DNA of 64,000 nucleotides from Peromyscus leucopus (GCF_004664715.2 NC_051071.1:28761661-28825660), one strand, 5' to 3'. Counted from the stretch's first letter, positions 46,604 to 60,040 are shown. Numbers and translations: made by a program. The notes: generated by a model not told the origin, from the letters alone.

Positions 46604-46977
46604 CAAATATGTATATTTTGAATAAGCATATAACTAGGACTATTTAGAAATGGAAAGAAGAAATCAAAATTGATGATGAGAATTAAATGATGCTTAGAAT
46701 GTTAACAGAGAAGGTTTCTTCTAGAGAGTAGTCTATCAAGTAGTGCAATGTTGTTATCAAATGGAACTTACGCTGTGGGATCAAAGTGAAATAGTAGATC
46801 CAGCTATAAGTGGTGAAGAGATAAAAGGTCTTGAGTTCTTTTCATTTCCTGGAAAGAGCAAATAATCTTTCTTTAGCTGGGGACCTGGAGAATGGACTTG
46901 TAATGCTGTTTCATGGAGCATGTCGACTCCCAGGTCCCAGACTTAGGAAGGTAAAGACCCATTAATTTGTTCAGAAT
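46604..46977. other. Unassigned DNA
   Basis: Nothing recognised. Confidence 0.4.
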
Positions 46978-47330
46978 GGGGCTGGGAAGATGAGTCAGCT
47001 GGAAAAGCACTTCTGGTGCAATTCTGAGGACTTGATTCCTTTGGATTCTTAGCATCCACATAAAAACACATTAACACAGCCAAAGGAACAAATGAAAAGA
47101 AATAACAACAACAACAACAATGAAAACCAGCCTGTTAGAATCTAATGTTGAAGAAGTAGAGACAGGGGAATACCTTGGACTTACTGACTAGATAACCTAG
47201 CCAACTGGAATGCTCCAGGTCCAGTGAGAGACCAAGTCCTAAAAAATAGGGTGGAGAGCAATGGACAAAGACACCTCATGTTAACACAAACACACACACA
47301 CACACATACACACACACACACACATCCAAA
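46978..47330 (+). mobile_element. B4 SINE with (AC)n tail
   Basis: Head 'ggggctgggaagatgagtc', an internal (AAC)n patch at 47101-47121, then 'gtagagacagggg', 'ggtccagtgagagacc' and a CA-rich tail at 47283-47325. Good B4 order. Confidence 0.75.
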
Positions 47331-49828
47331 AATGGTTACAGAGAAAGGAACACAAGATGCTTTGACTTCCTACTGGACAGTAGCTTTATGTATTTAAGAG
47401 ACAATCTATTCCGCTCCAAAGAAAGAGCTCTGTGACAAGGAAGCATGCCCTTGTTCTAGAAAGCCAGGGTCACTTCCTTATCCTTTTCTAAAACCAGCCC
47501 CTTCCCAGGTTTTGTTTTTCACTAATATGGCTCATGGGACAACTTACCCAGCTCCATGGGTTATTTTACTTTCCTCATTCCTGAAGGTCCAGGCTCATCC
47601 TCCTCAGATTTGTTCCTGTACATAGGTGAGAAATGTTGGCATTGAATAGGACATTTCTTAGCTGGTGGAAACACTATCTGAGTCAGCTAACCTGCATTTC
47701 TGGAAAAACAAGAGTCTATAGAACTTCCCAGAATGCAAATGCCATTCTCAAGATTCCAGGACTAGCTCAGTCAGTGCTGCAGAAGTTTATTAACTCCTTC
47801 CGGGTCTCAGAGATTTCTCATGTGTGAGGTTATCAGATACAAAAGGACTTCCCCCAAGTCCCTAGATTCTGTACCTCCCCATGCAAGAGGCCTACAGAGA
47901 CTTTGGCCACTCCTTTTTCTCTCTTCTTTCCAGGCCTTTGGAGGCCTTGGATAGAGGCTCCCAGTTCTGCTGTTGTTCCCAAGCAATCCTTGTCACTTGG
48001 ATGCAGCAACACCACTGTCAAACTTTTGTCTCCTTAACTTTGAGTTTGACTAGTTAGCATTTCTAATCTCTAGGTCTGCTAAAAGGTATAGGTTCTCACC
48101 CTCTTTTCTCTATAATTATAGAAATTGAGTCCTATAGAGCTTGTTTTGATGTGAAAGCATTTAGCATAACACCAAACAGTAGAATTACTTCTATGTGTTC
48201 AATGATTGCCTTACATCTGGGGATGTCAGGACCAATGAGGCAACTGCAAAATCAGTTTTCCACCATCCCTGCTTTATAAATATTTCTCACAGTAAATGCT
48301 TGTCAAACTAATAAATGAATTGGGTACTATAATAAAGGTCATTAAGGTTGAGTGTCACAGTGGCTTTATATTTAAACTCTTGTACAGCCTCTAAGTAAAA
48401 TTAAATGAAATGGTATATAAAGTTATAAAGTTGGTACAATTTGGACATTTAAAGCTATGCCCTGTTATCTGACTGTGCCTGGTGTGGTGACCTCATCATT
48501 TTTTATTAACTGCATGTTGTGTTTAGCATGGGAGTGGTATTTTCTTTTGAACAATGAGTTATTGCTAGATAGCAATGCGTTTGACCTTTTTTTTTTTTTT
48601 TGGCTTCATTTGTAGTACATTAGAAATATTAGAAAGACTAAGGTGGCTTGAATGTCTTTTGGCCTCAGAGACATTCTGTAAATGGCCAAATGAACAAATT
48701 CTAGTGGTAGCACATAGCTACACCCCTTGTCTTCTGAATGTCAACATTGATTCTAGGCATCTGATGGACATGAGCTGAGACCCAGAATGCTGAGCTCCAT
48801 CCCTGAGCCTGTGTATGAGTCTCTGTCTACATGACTCACTTCCTCCCCCTCTTTACTTTGGCCAACGTCCCATCTTCTGTTATGACCTTTGCAGAAATCT
48901 CTTCTAAGGTACCTTTCATTTTCCATGGTTTCCCTGCTTCCTCATGGCAGGGAGCTTGGCTCTGTTTTCACCCTTTCTCCCCAGGTCTGATTCAATGTTT
49001 CCCAGAGAATGAACACATGCAGTGAATGTCCTCAACTTATTGGATTGTTTAATTCTGTGCAACCTCAGCCATGTTGAAAGTGGCCCATTTTCAACTCCTT
49101 TTCTATTTGGGTGGCTCTCCTGTGCCTCTCCTAGTCTTCTGTCAGTAAAGGAAATGAGAAGAGGGGCAATCATAATTAATTGACCCTCTTTCCAGGCTGT
49201 TGTTATTCTGAACACAGAGATGAAGGTAAGGTTATTTTGGAACCTTGTTACCATGGCTTCATGTCTGTGTAGCTATAAGAAGTCAGTGAGCCTTTCTTAC
49301 CATTCACATTATTGAAGATGGAAGGTAAGATTACAAAAACTGTAATCTATGGCAATGGGTTTGGTGCTTTTAGTATCTATCATGGTTAATGACCTTTCAT
49401 TTAGATTTAATTCTCTTGCTTCTCATTAGAACTTTGAAAGCATAGTCTTTAAGAAGATAGGCATTGATGAACTTCCCTCTTAGTCTTTTCTTCCATGAGT
49501 GCAAGGAAGACTAGAAAAGTTACCAGCTTACACTAAACACATTTGGCAAAGAAGAATGCCATGGTACAGAATAGTTAGCACTGCTTTAACAGTGGGGAGT
49601 ATGTTTTATTGTTTATTTAACTTGTAATATTTTATAAGAACATCTGTGATATGATAGAGTAGTTTAATATGCAATTGATAGCATAAATGTGATTGGTTCT
49701 ATGGCTATACTGGTTTTGTTTATTTTCTTTAGTGTATGTTTTTGTGCATGTATATGTGTCAGTGTGCATGTGTGCACATAGTGATTTTAGTGTTCTGATC
49801 AAGGATTAATTTTAAAATGGGCATATTG
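47331..49828. other. Mostly unassigned DNA with L2-like fragments
   Basis: 48270-48330 ('cagtaaatgcttgtcaaac', 'taataaatgaattgg') looks like an L2 3' end. 48820-49025 may be L2. A T16 tract lies near 48586. No gene; the 112-codon minus frame at 48916-49254 has no recognised domain. Confidence 0.4.
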
Positions 49829-50095
49829 GGGCTAGATGATGGCTCATTGGTTAAGGGTATATACTGCTTTCACAGGAGACCCGACTTAAGTTCTCAGTGA
49901 CCACATCTAATGGTGCATAACTGCATTTAAGTATAACTAGGGGATCCAGCATTCTCTTCTGGCTTCTGTGGACACCTGCACTAATGTGTAGGTACTCCTC
50001 ATGTACTCTATGATAGTATTAGGCTCCTGCCTTCTGTGTTGTACAATATAGACACAATCCAACCAGACACATACATACATAAATAATAAAGTAAA
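49829..50095 (+). mobile_element. B3 SINE
   Basis: Starts 'ggggctagatgatggctcat', with 'ggggatccagcattctcttc' and a terminal 'acatacatacataaataa'. An internal segment near 50000-50040 looks inserted. Confidence 0.75.
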
Positions 50096-50795
50096 ATATT
50101 AGAGAAAAAGAAAAATAATGAGCATTGTATTGAATTTTGGTCAATAATACAATAAAGAATGTTATACTGAAAATCTGGGGAAGTTCACCTCATCCTTAAA
50201 GTGAAACATAAATACAGGTGCTCATTGTTTTCCATCCATGCATTCCAATTTCAATTGTAAACAAGATGACCATCTTGGAAAATCAAAGACATGATGACAA
50301 CCCACTGAAGGTTCAGAGAATCAGGGCAGATTCTATGCACTTGGTGATATCATACTGATACTTTGGGATGCTAATACTGTCAATATTCATTTTGAGAATA
50401 TTTAATTGTCTTCTTTTGGGCTCCCTGTTGCATAAATGCATAATTAACTTTTGTCACCTAAAACTCCAGCTGAATAGTGTTCAGATCACACAACACAGAG
50501 TCCAGAAGGCTAAAGTGACCACAGAGTAGGAAGTTCTGTCTTTGAGGGTCTCCTGTTTTGTCTTGCATGTACTCAGCTATATTGTTGTAGAAATTGGTAT
50601 CATCACAAAATAGGCAGGCATGAGTGTGCTTTAATACATATCTGTGCAAGCATAAAACCTAAGTAGATGTGACCTGTACATGATAATTTTTCAGGTACTA
50701 CCACAATGGAATAGTGTGGACTTCTGAATTACACAAAACCTGCCTAAAGATCATCTATGTCACACTTGATGTGTTCTACTGCACATATTTAAATA
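50096..50795. other. Unassigned DNA
   Basis: Nothing recognised. Confidence 0.4.
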
Positions 50796-51112
50796 TGAGA
50801 GTATTGGTAGAATTATTAAGGCCATTCCACGTAGTTAAAAGGGAGGTTTATTTTGTGGGGTAATTTACAAGTGAATGGATAGTTTACAGAGTCTGGGAAA
50901 GGCATGGCACAGTCCGGCGGTGTTCTCTGGAGAACTCTGCTCGGTCTACCTCCAGTGTCCAGGGTCCAGGAACTAAGAGAGCCAGTGCATCAGGATCTTG
51001 GGTCATCGGGGTCCTCTCTTGGCCCTGCTTTATAGGCTTGACAGTTACTGAAGCCTCAATCGGGATTGGAACTTCCAGATCAAGGCTGGAATGGCTACCC
51101 ACTACATGAGAG
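50796..51112 (-). mobile_element. Short ERV LTR (305 bp) with 6-bp TSD
   Basis: TGAGAG flanks the element at 50796-50801 and 51107-51112. Read on the minus strand it starts TGTAGTGGGTAGCC, has a CTATAAAG TATA box (plus-strand 51030-51037 region) and an AATAAA about 40-55 bp from the 3' end (plus-strand about 50850). The final minus-strand CA appears mutated to TA. Class II (ERVK) by duplication length. Confidence 0.8.
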
Positions 51113-52839
51113 TTGTATAAATATATTCATTTCTATACTCCATTTCTCCAACAAGTATATTAACATCCGTAGAGAAGGATCTTGCTTCTCTTACATAATT
51201 CTGCACCTCAACACATAGACAAGTGCACAATGACTGACAAAATGTATTTGTTATTGAGAGTCTTAGTTTTACTGTCGCTAAAAGGACAAAGAGATCTTAC
51301 CTCATCCATACTACCATGGGCATCTTAATATGAATTTATGCACAGAAATTCCCTCCCTTCAAGTTCACTGACACAGCCAATGTCACAGAAATTCGCTCAA
51401 ACTCCCAACCAGCTGCCATGTGCACAATCACTGTGGATGGAATGATTTTTATTCCAGCTCTTCAGAATGGTTGTAAATGAATATATCCTTTTTTACTGAC
51501 CATGAGTTTGTCATCTGGAATTTGATGAACTCTTGGAGAGCAGAGACAATTTTGTAAATAAAGTAAATTACACAAAATATCTTGAAAGTGCCTACCTGGA
51601 ATTCAGTAAGGGCTTTCTGAAAGTTCAGTTTATTAACCTACTTGGCAATGGGTCAGTACACTTAATTAACTTCAACATGAAAAGAGGTATTCATTTGAGA
51701 TAGCCTTTAAATGAGCATCTGCTGTAGGCCCAGACCTCCATTTAGGGACATTTTTAACTTCAAATGCCTCTGCCTGAGGGACACACACTAGTAGCATTTT
51801 ACACTGGAGTGCAGGAATCTTAGAGATATCAAATCATTGGCATGCTGTCTATAGAAGCAGTGCTATATTATAGCACTGTCCTCTCTCTCAAAAGTATAGG
51901 GGAAGGGCTTTTAAAGATGAATATAATTCATAATGATTTGATGGTATGCACTCTTCCCTAAAACCCATGATTTGATGCTAAAATCCATTTCTCCATATTT
52001 TCTTTTGTTCCCTCTTCATTTAAGGGCTTCTCCACTCTTTGTCCCCCTTCCTCTTTTGGAAGTTTGACAGTGTTGCTGGCAAATGTGGAGTGGACATTGA
52101 TAAGCTATTTTCTTCAATGACTATGAAATGTAATTTACTAACTCAAACTAAGTATTTTTGGCAATGAAAAAAGAAATTGATGGGAAACTTCTGTGGAATA
52201 CAGCACTATGAAGAGCATCTAAGTACCCCTTCTTGGGTTGTTCAAATGTTTCTAATTCTAGCTAAACATTGTGAGAGCTAGAAGACTTATGGGTGGCTGT
52301 ATGGTTCCTCGATGACGACAGTAAACAAATAAACACCAGTCTCTATTATAATCTAGCTCCAGACTAAGGTTCATCTGGCATCAAGTCATCCACACTTTAA
52401 TAGATTGTACCTTCATTTTCGTGTGTGTTGATGTGTTGGATTACATGTTTGGTTGTGTATGGACTGGGGAAGACATCCTCAGGGGTCATTTTTCCTGAGG
52501 TTTCTTGTCTTTTACAATACTGACTCCAGCTAAGCTGGCACTCAACAGTTAGTCCAGGACTGACCTGTGAGCCCTGGGGATCTGTTTCCTCTATCCTGGG
52601 ATAAAGAGTACTGAGCACCATACTATACTGATTTTTTAAATGTAGATTGAGGGGTTGGCCTGGAGTCTTTATACTTGTGTGGTAAGTGCCGTACCACCTG
52701 AGCTATCTCTTTAGTGACTGTACTTTTTCTCACAATAGCTATATTTTATCTTACTGGGAGCCAATGTCATTACATGTGCCCTAGATTGATTAGATTCATT
52801 TGATTATTCTGTTTAATATTTTCTTCTTGATGTTTTTCA
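51113..52839. other. Unassigned DNA with a 21-bp interrupted palindrome
   Basis: CAGTGCTATA-T-TATAGCACTG at 51858-51878 has perfect 10-bp arms. 52640-52710 resembles an antisense ID/B4 head. No gene seen. Confidence 0.4.
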
Positions 52840-53770
52840 ATGCAGCTTTTGCCTGTCTTTCTCTACCAGGATTTGTTCCTCTTTAATGAATTATTAACAC
52901 ATTCTAGATCCTGCAAACCATAAAAAAGCAAAATGTGCCGTATGTCTTTGTCAGCGCCTAGTTCCTCCAATCACTGTCTGTTTCTCCACTTTGTTTCACA
53001 GCAAAGTCCTTCAACACGTTTATTCTCTGAATTCATTTTCTCTCTTCCTGCTGCTCTTTACCTCAGCACTACTGTTGTCTGAGACTGTTCTTGTAAAGGT
53101 CATTAACTGTCTAGATCTTGCCAAATCCAAAGGTCAGGTCTCCAGCTCTCCTGGGATCGCTCTGCCAGCAGCTCCTTAGCAGCAGCAGGTGGTACTGAAG
53201 TTTGTCTTTAACATTTCCTCATTTAGCTCCAAGGACTCCATGGCCTCCTGATTTTTTTTGTTTCTTTGTCTCCCTCATTTTGTTCTCATCCTCATTCTTT
53301 CTCTCAAAGACTAAAATCTGAAAAGTTCAGTGGTTGGCCTTTCTTCCTGCTTTCTACCTTTATGCTCTTCTTTGGAGACTTCACCCAAGCTCAAAGCACC
53401 CCAAATACAACGTGTCTTTGTGACTTAAACCCTCATGTTTCCATAGGGCTCCAGTTCAGCGTCTTCTACTGACAACTAATAGTCATGAGGGATTTACTAG
53501 GTCAACAATAAACTTACTGGCCATTATGCTCTGAAAAGCTTCCTCTCACACTCTACAGCTTGGTAAGTTCTGAAAATTTTGCCTGACTGCTCTTTAATTT
53601 TTATTGCTTTATATTATCAACCTATTTGCAAATTTCATCAATTCATTCATCAACATATATCACAATTTGGCCACTTCTCACTCCCTCTTTTGCTCTCACC
53701 TTTGTCCAAACTTGTATTATCTCCCACTGGAACAGTAGAAACACGACCTCCTTAGTTATTCTTCCATAGC
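52840..53770 (+). mobile_element. L2 LINE relic including decayed ORF2
   Basis: 'gtaaaggtcattaactgtc' followed by 'gatcttgccaaatccaaaggtc' matches the L2 reverse-transcriptase ORF landmark. Downstream pyrimidine-rich text and 'cccactggaacagtag' fit the later ORF2. Frame is lost, so no product is made. Confidence 0.6.
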
Positions 53771-53960
53771 AGAGACATTGCTGTAGGTTGAAATATTTTC
53801 CTCAAGAGCCAAACCTTGGAATGATTATCCACAGTGTCACAGAATACCTTTACTTGGAGATATTTGTTAAATGAGTATATTAAAATGAAGTCTTCAGTGT
53901 GGTGCTTAACCCACTATAACCAGAGTCCTTGTAGACAGTAGACATTAGAGTATAGACACA

Positions 53961-54440
53961 GACATGTGTGGTGGTATTGTGTTCCCCAAAATATTGTGCA
54001 CCCTAATAAACTTATCTGGGGTCAGAGACAGAACAGTCACTAGATACAAAGGCTAGAAAATGGTGGCACTCATGCCTTTAATCCTAGCATTCCAGAGGCA
54101 GAAATCCATCTGTTCAAGGATACAGCCAAGCATGGTGACTGATGCCTTTAATCCCAGGGAGTGATAGTAGAAAGCAGAAAGGTATATAAGGCGTGAGAAC
54201 CAGAAACTAGAAGCTTTTGGCCTGGTTAAGCTTTTAGGCTCTGAGCAACAATTCAGCTGAGACCCACTCTGGATAAGGACTGAGAAGCTTCCAGTCTGAG
54301 GAAATAGGATCAGCTGAGAAACTGGTGAGGTGAGGTGGCTGTGGCTTGTTCTGCTTCTCTGATCTTCCAGCATTCACCCCAATACCTGGCTTCAGGTTTG
54401 ATTTTATTAATAAGACTCTAAGACTCATGCTTCATGCATG
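53961..54440 (+). mobile_element. Solo LTR with two embedded B1-like modules
   Basis: Starts TGTGGTGGTATTGTG (53967) and ends near TGCTTCA (54434). Two B1 left-arm modules ('catgcctttaatcctagcat' near 54070 and 'gatgcctttaatcccaggg' near 54141) precede a TATA box (GGTATATAAGG at 54181) and the R/U5-like end. Flanking GACATG and TGCATG are only a partial match. It shares the 'cagccaagcatggtgac' module with the LTRs at 1902 and 38538. Confidence 0.8.
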
Positions 54441-55079
54441 TAAACAATAAAAATCATATGAGAATTCAGGATAAACAAGGGTAACTATAGCTGAGGAGGG
54501 AGGCCTCAGGAGAAGCCAAACCCCATTCTCTTTGATGTTAGGCTATCAGTATACAGAATGGTTAGTAAACAAACTTTCATTACTTAATCTCCAAGTTGGT
54601 GTTACAGCATCATGGGCACCCTAGCAAAAGAATATAATAGCCCTTGTCACAGTAAATCATATTGTATCCATGGTCCTGTCAGAGTGTTGTAGGATATTTG
54701 TACTACCCCCAGCCAGCTACTGGAGTACTGGACAATGGACTGCTGAGAATTGGAATTCCCCAGGGATGTGGAAAAAGGGGAAGGGTGAAGTCCTGCCCTC
54801 TGTGAGAGGAGGGAATTTTGGCTCCTCGGACCACTTAAGTCTAGTTCTGACTGGCTATCTCACAGCTAAGTTAATACAGTGTGTATTCTGGCTTCAGCTT
54901 CTGCTTTTGTGTTGAGTTGTCACATTGCCATGAAAGGCAGAGAAACCCGAGGAGACTTCTCCCATGTTGGTCAAATTAAAAGTAAATCCATTTTCTCTTC
55001 ACAATTCATTTTAAGACACATGAAGACAATATCATGTGCTTATGAAGTTAAGTGCCCATAACAATACAGTTTCCCTCTG
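54441..55079. other. Unassigned DNA
   Basis: Nothing recognised. Confidence 0.4.
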
Positions 55080-55615
55080 CAGTGGCTTTTCAGTGCATTC
55101 ACCACAAACAACCCACTTCTCCATCCTGTTTTATAGTCCTGCGTGATCTACCTTCTGCTTGTCTCGAGTTTGGTTTGTTTTCTTTCAATTTTATTTAGCC
55201 GTATTGTTCCCTTACTCCTTCCAGATCATTCTCAGCACAAGATTTACATTTTTGTCTTGGTTCTGTGCATTTTCAAAGATGACACTGTCCTGCGTAGAGC
55301 TCACTCCTCAGTCTTGTTTTGAGATCCATTCCTCAGCAGCAATTTGTTCCGCACAAGCCTCGATGACACACCATACTGCTTTCCACTTTATTCCGCCGCG
55401 TACTTCTTCATCATGCTCATTTTTATTAATGGAGATGTCTATTGTTTATTTTATCCACTTACGGAGATGAAGTCTGCAAAATCAGGAATACTGTCTCTTT
55501 TGGCTTATTTCTTCCTTCTATTTGTGAAAGACCTTAAATATGTCTTAGCTGTTTCACAGATGCCCTGAACTAAATGTGGCATACATAGGTACTTAATAAG
55601 TATGAACTGAATTAA
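55080..55615 (+). mobile_element. L2 relic
   Basis: Ends 'aggtacttaataagtatg' plus 'aattaatgaattt', the L2 terminus. The upstream part keeps diverged L2 ORF2/3' UTR text. The 103-codon frame inside is incidental. Confidence 0.55.
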
Positions 55616-56644
55616 TGAATTTCCTTTCACAGAGACCCTTATTTTTACATATTTCTCAGTTTTCAAGGTTGTTCTTCCTACTTGTCCTATCACAGTCTTC
55701 TTAAGTCTTCAGAACTTGCTTTCTGGTGCCAGGCACTGTATAAAATACTTCAATCTGATGTGTATCCTAGATGGATCTACTCCAGGAACAGGTCATATTA
55801 GCTTGATTAAAGGATTTTGGAATGATCTAACTTCCTTTACTCAGTGTGTTTGCTGTGGTGACTAGGTTCATAGGGGTAGGACTAGCTGCCTTGGGGCCTT
55901 TTTGTGCTTCTCCATGGCAAGCCTGGCAATAAGGACTCTTTCTGAATATTTCTAGGAGTGATGGCTGATATGTCTATTCTACTGCTATTGCTTCTCTTAC
56001 TTACTGATATGAGCCAGATATTCACTTAGATAGGCTACCTGGCAGATACTAGAGTTTACTCCCAGGGTCCTTCCAGTGAAGTATCTATGAAAGTTGAACC
56101 ATATTCTGAAGCACTTATGCCTCATTTTGTGCAAATACCAGGCAGTACTAAGTTTTGGGGCCTTTATTCTATCTGTTCCCCAACTAGACAGCTAATTTTA
56201 TATGTATACTTTATTCGGCTAAACTTTCCTTCATCCCTATACATTAGGCATAAGTATCTCCACTTCTCACATGAAAGAACTGCTGTGCACTCAATGGAAA
56301 GAGAGGGTTGTGATGATGTCAATGTCTCTGTATCCTCCTCTCTGGCTTCTCTCTGCTAGACACAAACCATGGTGTTTGTATCACTGGCAAACTTTATGCT
56401 TGCCATGCTGACAGTTTTAAAGTCTTTAAATTCACCATGTTCTGCTTCATCTCTGTGTCTTCACTTTTTTTCTCATTTCCTCTCTTGGGAGGGTTGACCA
56501 CCTCTTAACTGTGATTTTTGCTGGTAACATCTTTAAATCTAGAACCTTCTAGTTTCTAAAGAAAATTGTCTCTCCAATATTATGTAACTCATCAATCAAG
56601 ACTCTCCTTGTTGCAAAGTATATAAATCCAATTCCCAATCCAAC
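55616..56644. other. Unassigned DNA
   Basis: No gene. Weak MIR-like 'tctccacttctcacatgaaag' near 56256. Confidence 0.4.
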
Positions 56645-57200
56645 TACTTTTTGCTTGTTTGTTTGATTTAATTTATTTATTTTACATCCCAACTGCAGTT
56701 ACCCCCCCACATCCTCTCCTCCTGGCACCCCTACTTCCCATCTGTATCCCACAATTCTCTCCTCCACCATTTCTATTCAGAAAAGAGCAGGTCTCCCATG
56801 GGTATCAGCAAAACATGGCATATCAAGTTGCAGTAAGATTAAGTACCTCCCCTTGTATTAAGGCTGGGCAAGACAACCCAAAATGAGAAATAGGGTCCCA
56901 AATGCCATCAAATGAGTCAAAGACAGCCTCTACCCCCACTGTTAGGAGTTCTACAAGAAGACCAAACTATCTAACTGACATATATATGTAGAGGGCTCAC
57001 ATCAGTCTCTTGTAGTCTCCCTAGCTGTCAGTTCAGTCTCTGTGAGCTCTTATGAAGCCAGGTTACTTGCATGAATATATGTTCAGGATTGACTATTTGG
57101 TATTGGGGAAACAAACCAAAAAACTATTTCCCCAGCTCTCAGCATTCTTAGTTGCTTGTAGGATTGAGGTCATCTGAGTTTTTTTCTCTGACCATTTTAC
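56645..57200 (-). mobile_element. L1 3'-end fragment, Lx-like
   Basis: 'acatcccaactgcagttacc', 'gcaggtctcccatgggtatc', 'caaaacatggcatatcaag' and 'taaggctgggcaagac' are the antisense L1 3' end. AT-rich sequence at the left marks the old A tail. Confidence 0.75.
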
Positions 57201-59289
57201 AATATCTGTTAGTGTTGCCCTTGTTCAAGACATACTTAGGGTAGGGCTTTTTTTTTTTTTTTTTTTTTTGGTAACTAAGTCCATTTAACACTTATCATTT
57301 ATATCATAGTATTATTGACGTTGTTCAGAGGGGGAAACTCAGATAACTAGACTTGTTATCAGCCTACATTGTGCTATGATAGGCCATTCTGTCACTCTTA
57401 ATCTTCAGCCCATGCCATATCAGAAAGTTTAGAAGAAGCTTTAATGATAATATGAAAATGTCACTTACCACGTAACAGCCAGTTAGTGAGGTAAGCATTA
57501 TTTACTTAGGATAAAAAAGAGAAAGACCACATTTCAGTATGGACTTCAAATTGCAACTTGCAAACCTGCCTACCTTAATAACTTCCCTTGTCCCAAGGTG
57601 CATCTCTTTCAGATCTCTCCATCTTTCAGCTTTTACCAGTCAGCCTACTGCCTACTAGTCAGCTTATTGCACACATGGCTGTGTTAGTTCAAGAGTGTGT
57701 CTTGGTGACATGGAGGTTATTCCAGATATAGGTGAAAGGTTGCTGATGCTCCATTTCCCTTGAAGTGAACTTGCCAATGGTTCTCAGAAAGTATAGCACC
57801 CTTGTGATAGGATTCATGCCGGAGACCATGCCAGCAAGCCTCAGCCTGCCCTGGTTTGTGCTATAGGTAGTCTCTTGCCTCTTATAACTATAGGCATTTG
57901 GTCAACTGTGGGTTTCTTAGTGTCCTAAGCAGAACCTGGACTGGAGCTTTTTTGAGATGTAGATGGAAATACACTTTTAGAGTCATCCAGGTCTTGTGTA
58001 TAGAGACAATGGAAGTCATCTACTAGAGTTCACCATAATTATAGAATCCCAAGGAGATAAAGACACCTGTAGTGCACATACTTATTAGTGGCAGTGCTCG
58101 GTTCGTACTTAGTTCTTTTCTAGTTCAAATTCTCCAGCCTTGGCCATGTACAAAGCATATCAGTGAGAGATACTGGGTCAGTAAAACAATAACACACAGG
58201 AAGAGTCTAGGCTGCTGAACTTGTTATATATTCTTTACAATCACTAAAACTATACTCTAGTTTTCCCATACCATGGGAAACCCTGCTTGGCAACATAAGG
58301 GTCTGGGAAACTGCTCATTTGTGCTGGTATTGTTCATCTAAGAAGCATTTGGATATTTGTAGATATTGGTCCCCATGCTCTAAACAATGTGAGCTATTTT
58401 TTTCAGTAGTGGCCTGGTTGACCCTGCAGCCTGCTATTTCCTGATTCTCAAAACCAGGAGGCCTGGGCCATTCAGCTAAGCCCCAGGTGGCCCTGAACAG
58501 AAGGACCAATGCCTGCTTACTTGGATTCATGTCCTTCCAAGTGGGAACTGTGAATTTTCAGGCGCCAAGAACTAAGGAAGAGGAGGACAAAGTCTTTCTT
58601 CCTGCTTAGTGTGTTTTCCACAAGGCAGCAGTCACAGTCACCCACTGTATGAGGATGTACTTCCCTGGGTGGCTGTCCCCTGCATTTCTTGAGAGGGTGG
58701 GGATGCAGTGGGTAACGGGTACACAAAAGTTATGGAGAAATGTAATCGGCTTTTGGCTTATTTCCAGGCAAGATGAACAGTGGATAGTACTTTTTGCTCC
58801 AAATCTGAAAACACATGTTGTATATGGCTGTGTTGGCCAGGAACAAAATCTCTGAAATTAAGTGACAAAAAAAAAAAAAAAAAAAAAAATAGATTTGGCA
58901 AGCTGTTGAACAAAGGAAGCAAAATATCAGGTTTTCGGGATCACAAAGATGATTAAAGAGAAAAACAAGGGAGGAACCTCATTTCCTCTATCCGTGAAAA
59001 CCCGGGAAAACTGGAAAGGCAAAATTGATGCACTTCCAATCAGGAGAAACAGCCTGAGATGATTGGCTTGGCATAATGTCCTGGCAGGACAGGAAAACAA
59101 AGGTGAGGGCAGGACTCAGAACAGCTAAAGAAATTAGCGAAGTTTTCAGGGCAGCTGGGGAACTTTGAGGAGAAGAAGGAAGAGATGCTAATGAGTTTCA
59201 GGCAATTTGCATTTAGCAAATGTCTGAAGCACATGTGCCTATCAATAATCCTCACAAAGCAAGTGTGGCGGCATTTCTCTGTCACAAGT
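57201..59289. other. Mostly unassigned DNA with two homopolymer tracts
   Basis: T22 at 57248-57269 and A23 at 58867-58889, neither with a matching flanking repeat. No gene recognised; open frames near 58315-58855 lack motifs. Confidence 0.45.
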
Positions 59290-59480
59290 CACTGAGGTCA
59301 AGTCTAGGTTTCTTAGAGTGTGAGTCACAGATTCTTCATCAAAACCACTTGCAATGCTTGTTAACAGCAATCTATGAATCTGTTTCCAGTTCTGAATCAG
59401 AATCTCTTCCTGATGAATCCAGGAATCTACCTCATCATAAATTTCCTGTGTGATTCTCATACACAGGGTAATTGGAGCAT
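59290..59480 (+). mobile_element. MER5A-like hAT DNA transposon relic
   Basis: 'catcaaaaccacttgcaatg', 'ctgaatcagaatctcttcc', 'gaatccaggaatctacc' and 'tgtgattctcatacac' follow MER5A order. Confidence 0.65.
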
Positions 59481-60040
59481 CATTCTTTAAGCTACTGCTT
59501 ATACTTGGAACATACAGGCTAAACCTGATGGACGCATATCCCCCTGTCTTCTGTTTGGAGATGATGATACTCTGTCATTCCACAGGAAGCTGGGTATCTG
59601 GAGTTACAGACTCTCCAAAGGATAGTGTGCAGCCTACTTATAGTTAAGATAGATATGATTTCCCTTGGACAGACTTCTGTTAAAATATAAGGTACCTGCT
59701 TAAATTTGAATTTCAGATAGCGTAAGTTTCTTTATGTACAATATGATTATGGTATGGGAAATAGCCACATAAAACAATAAGTGAAGTATTTAATGAATCT
59801 GCCAACTGTAGGCTCAACTGCTATAACGCCCAAAGCCAATTGCCTTCTAGTTTCATGGCTTGACAATCTGTCAGTTTTCAAAGTTGTGTGTGAATAAATT
59901 TATTAGAGGAAATTCCTTACTAAACTATACAGCCTATACCTCTAAATAAAAGTGGTTAAATCTAGATGTCCAATCACCATAGGATTCACTCTCTGTAGTG
60001 GAGATGCCTTGTTCAGCTAGTCTGGTCACTCACATACTTT
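59481..60040. other. Unassigned DNA
   Basis: Nothing recognised. Confidence 0.4.
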
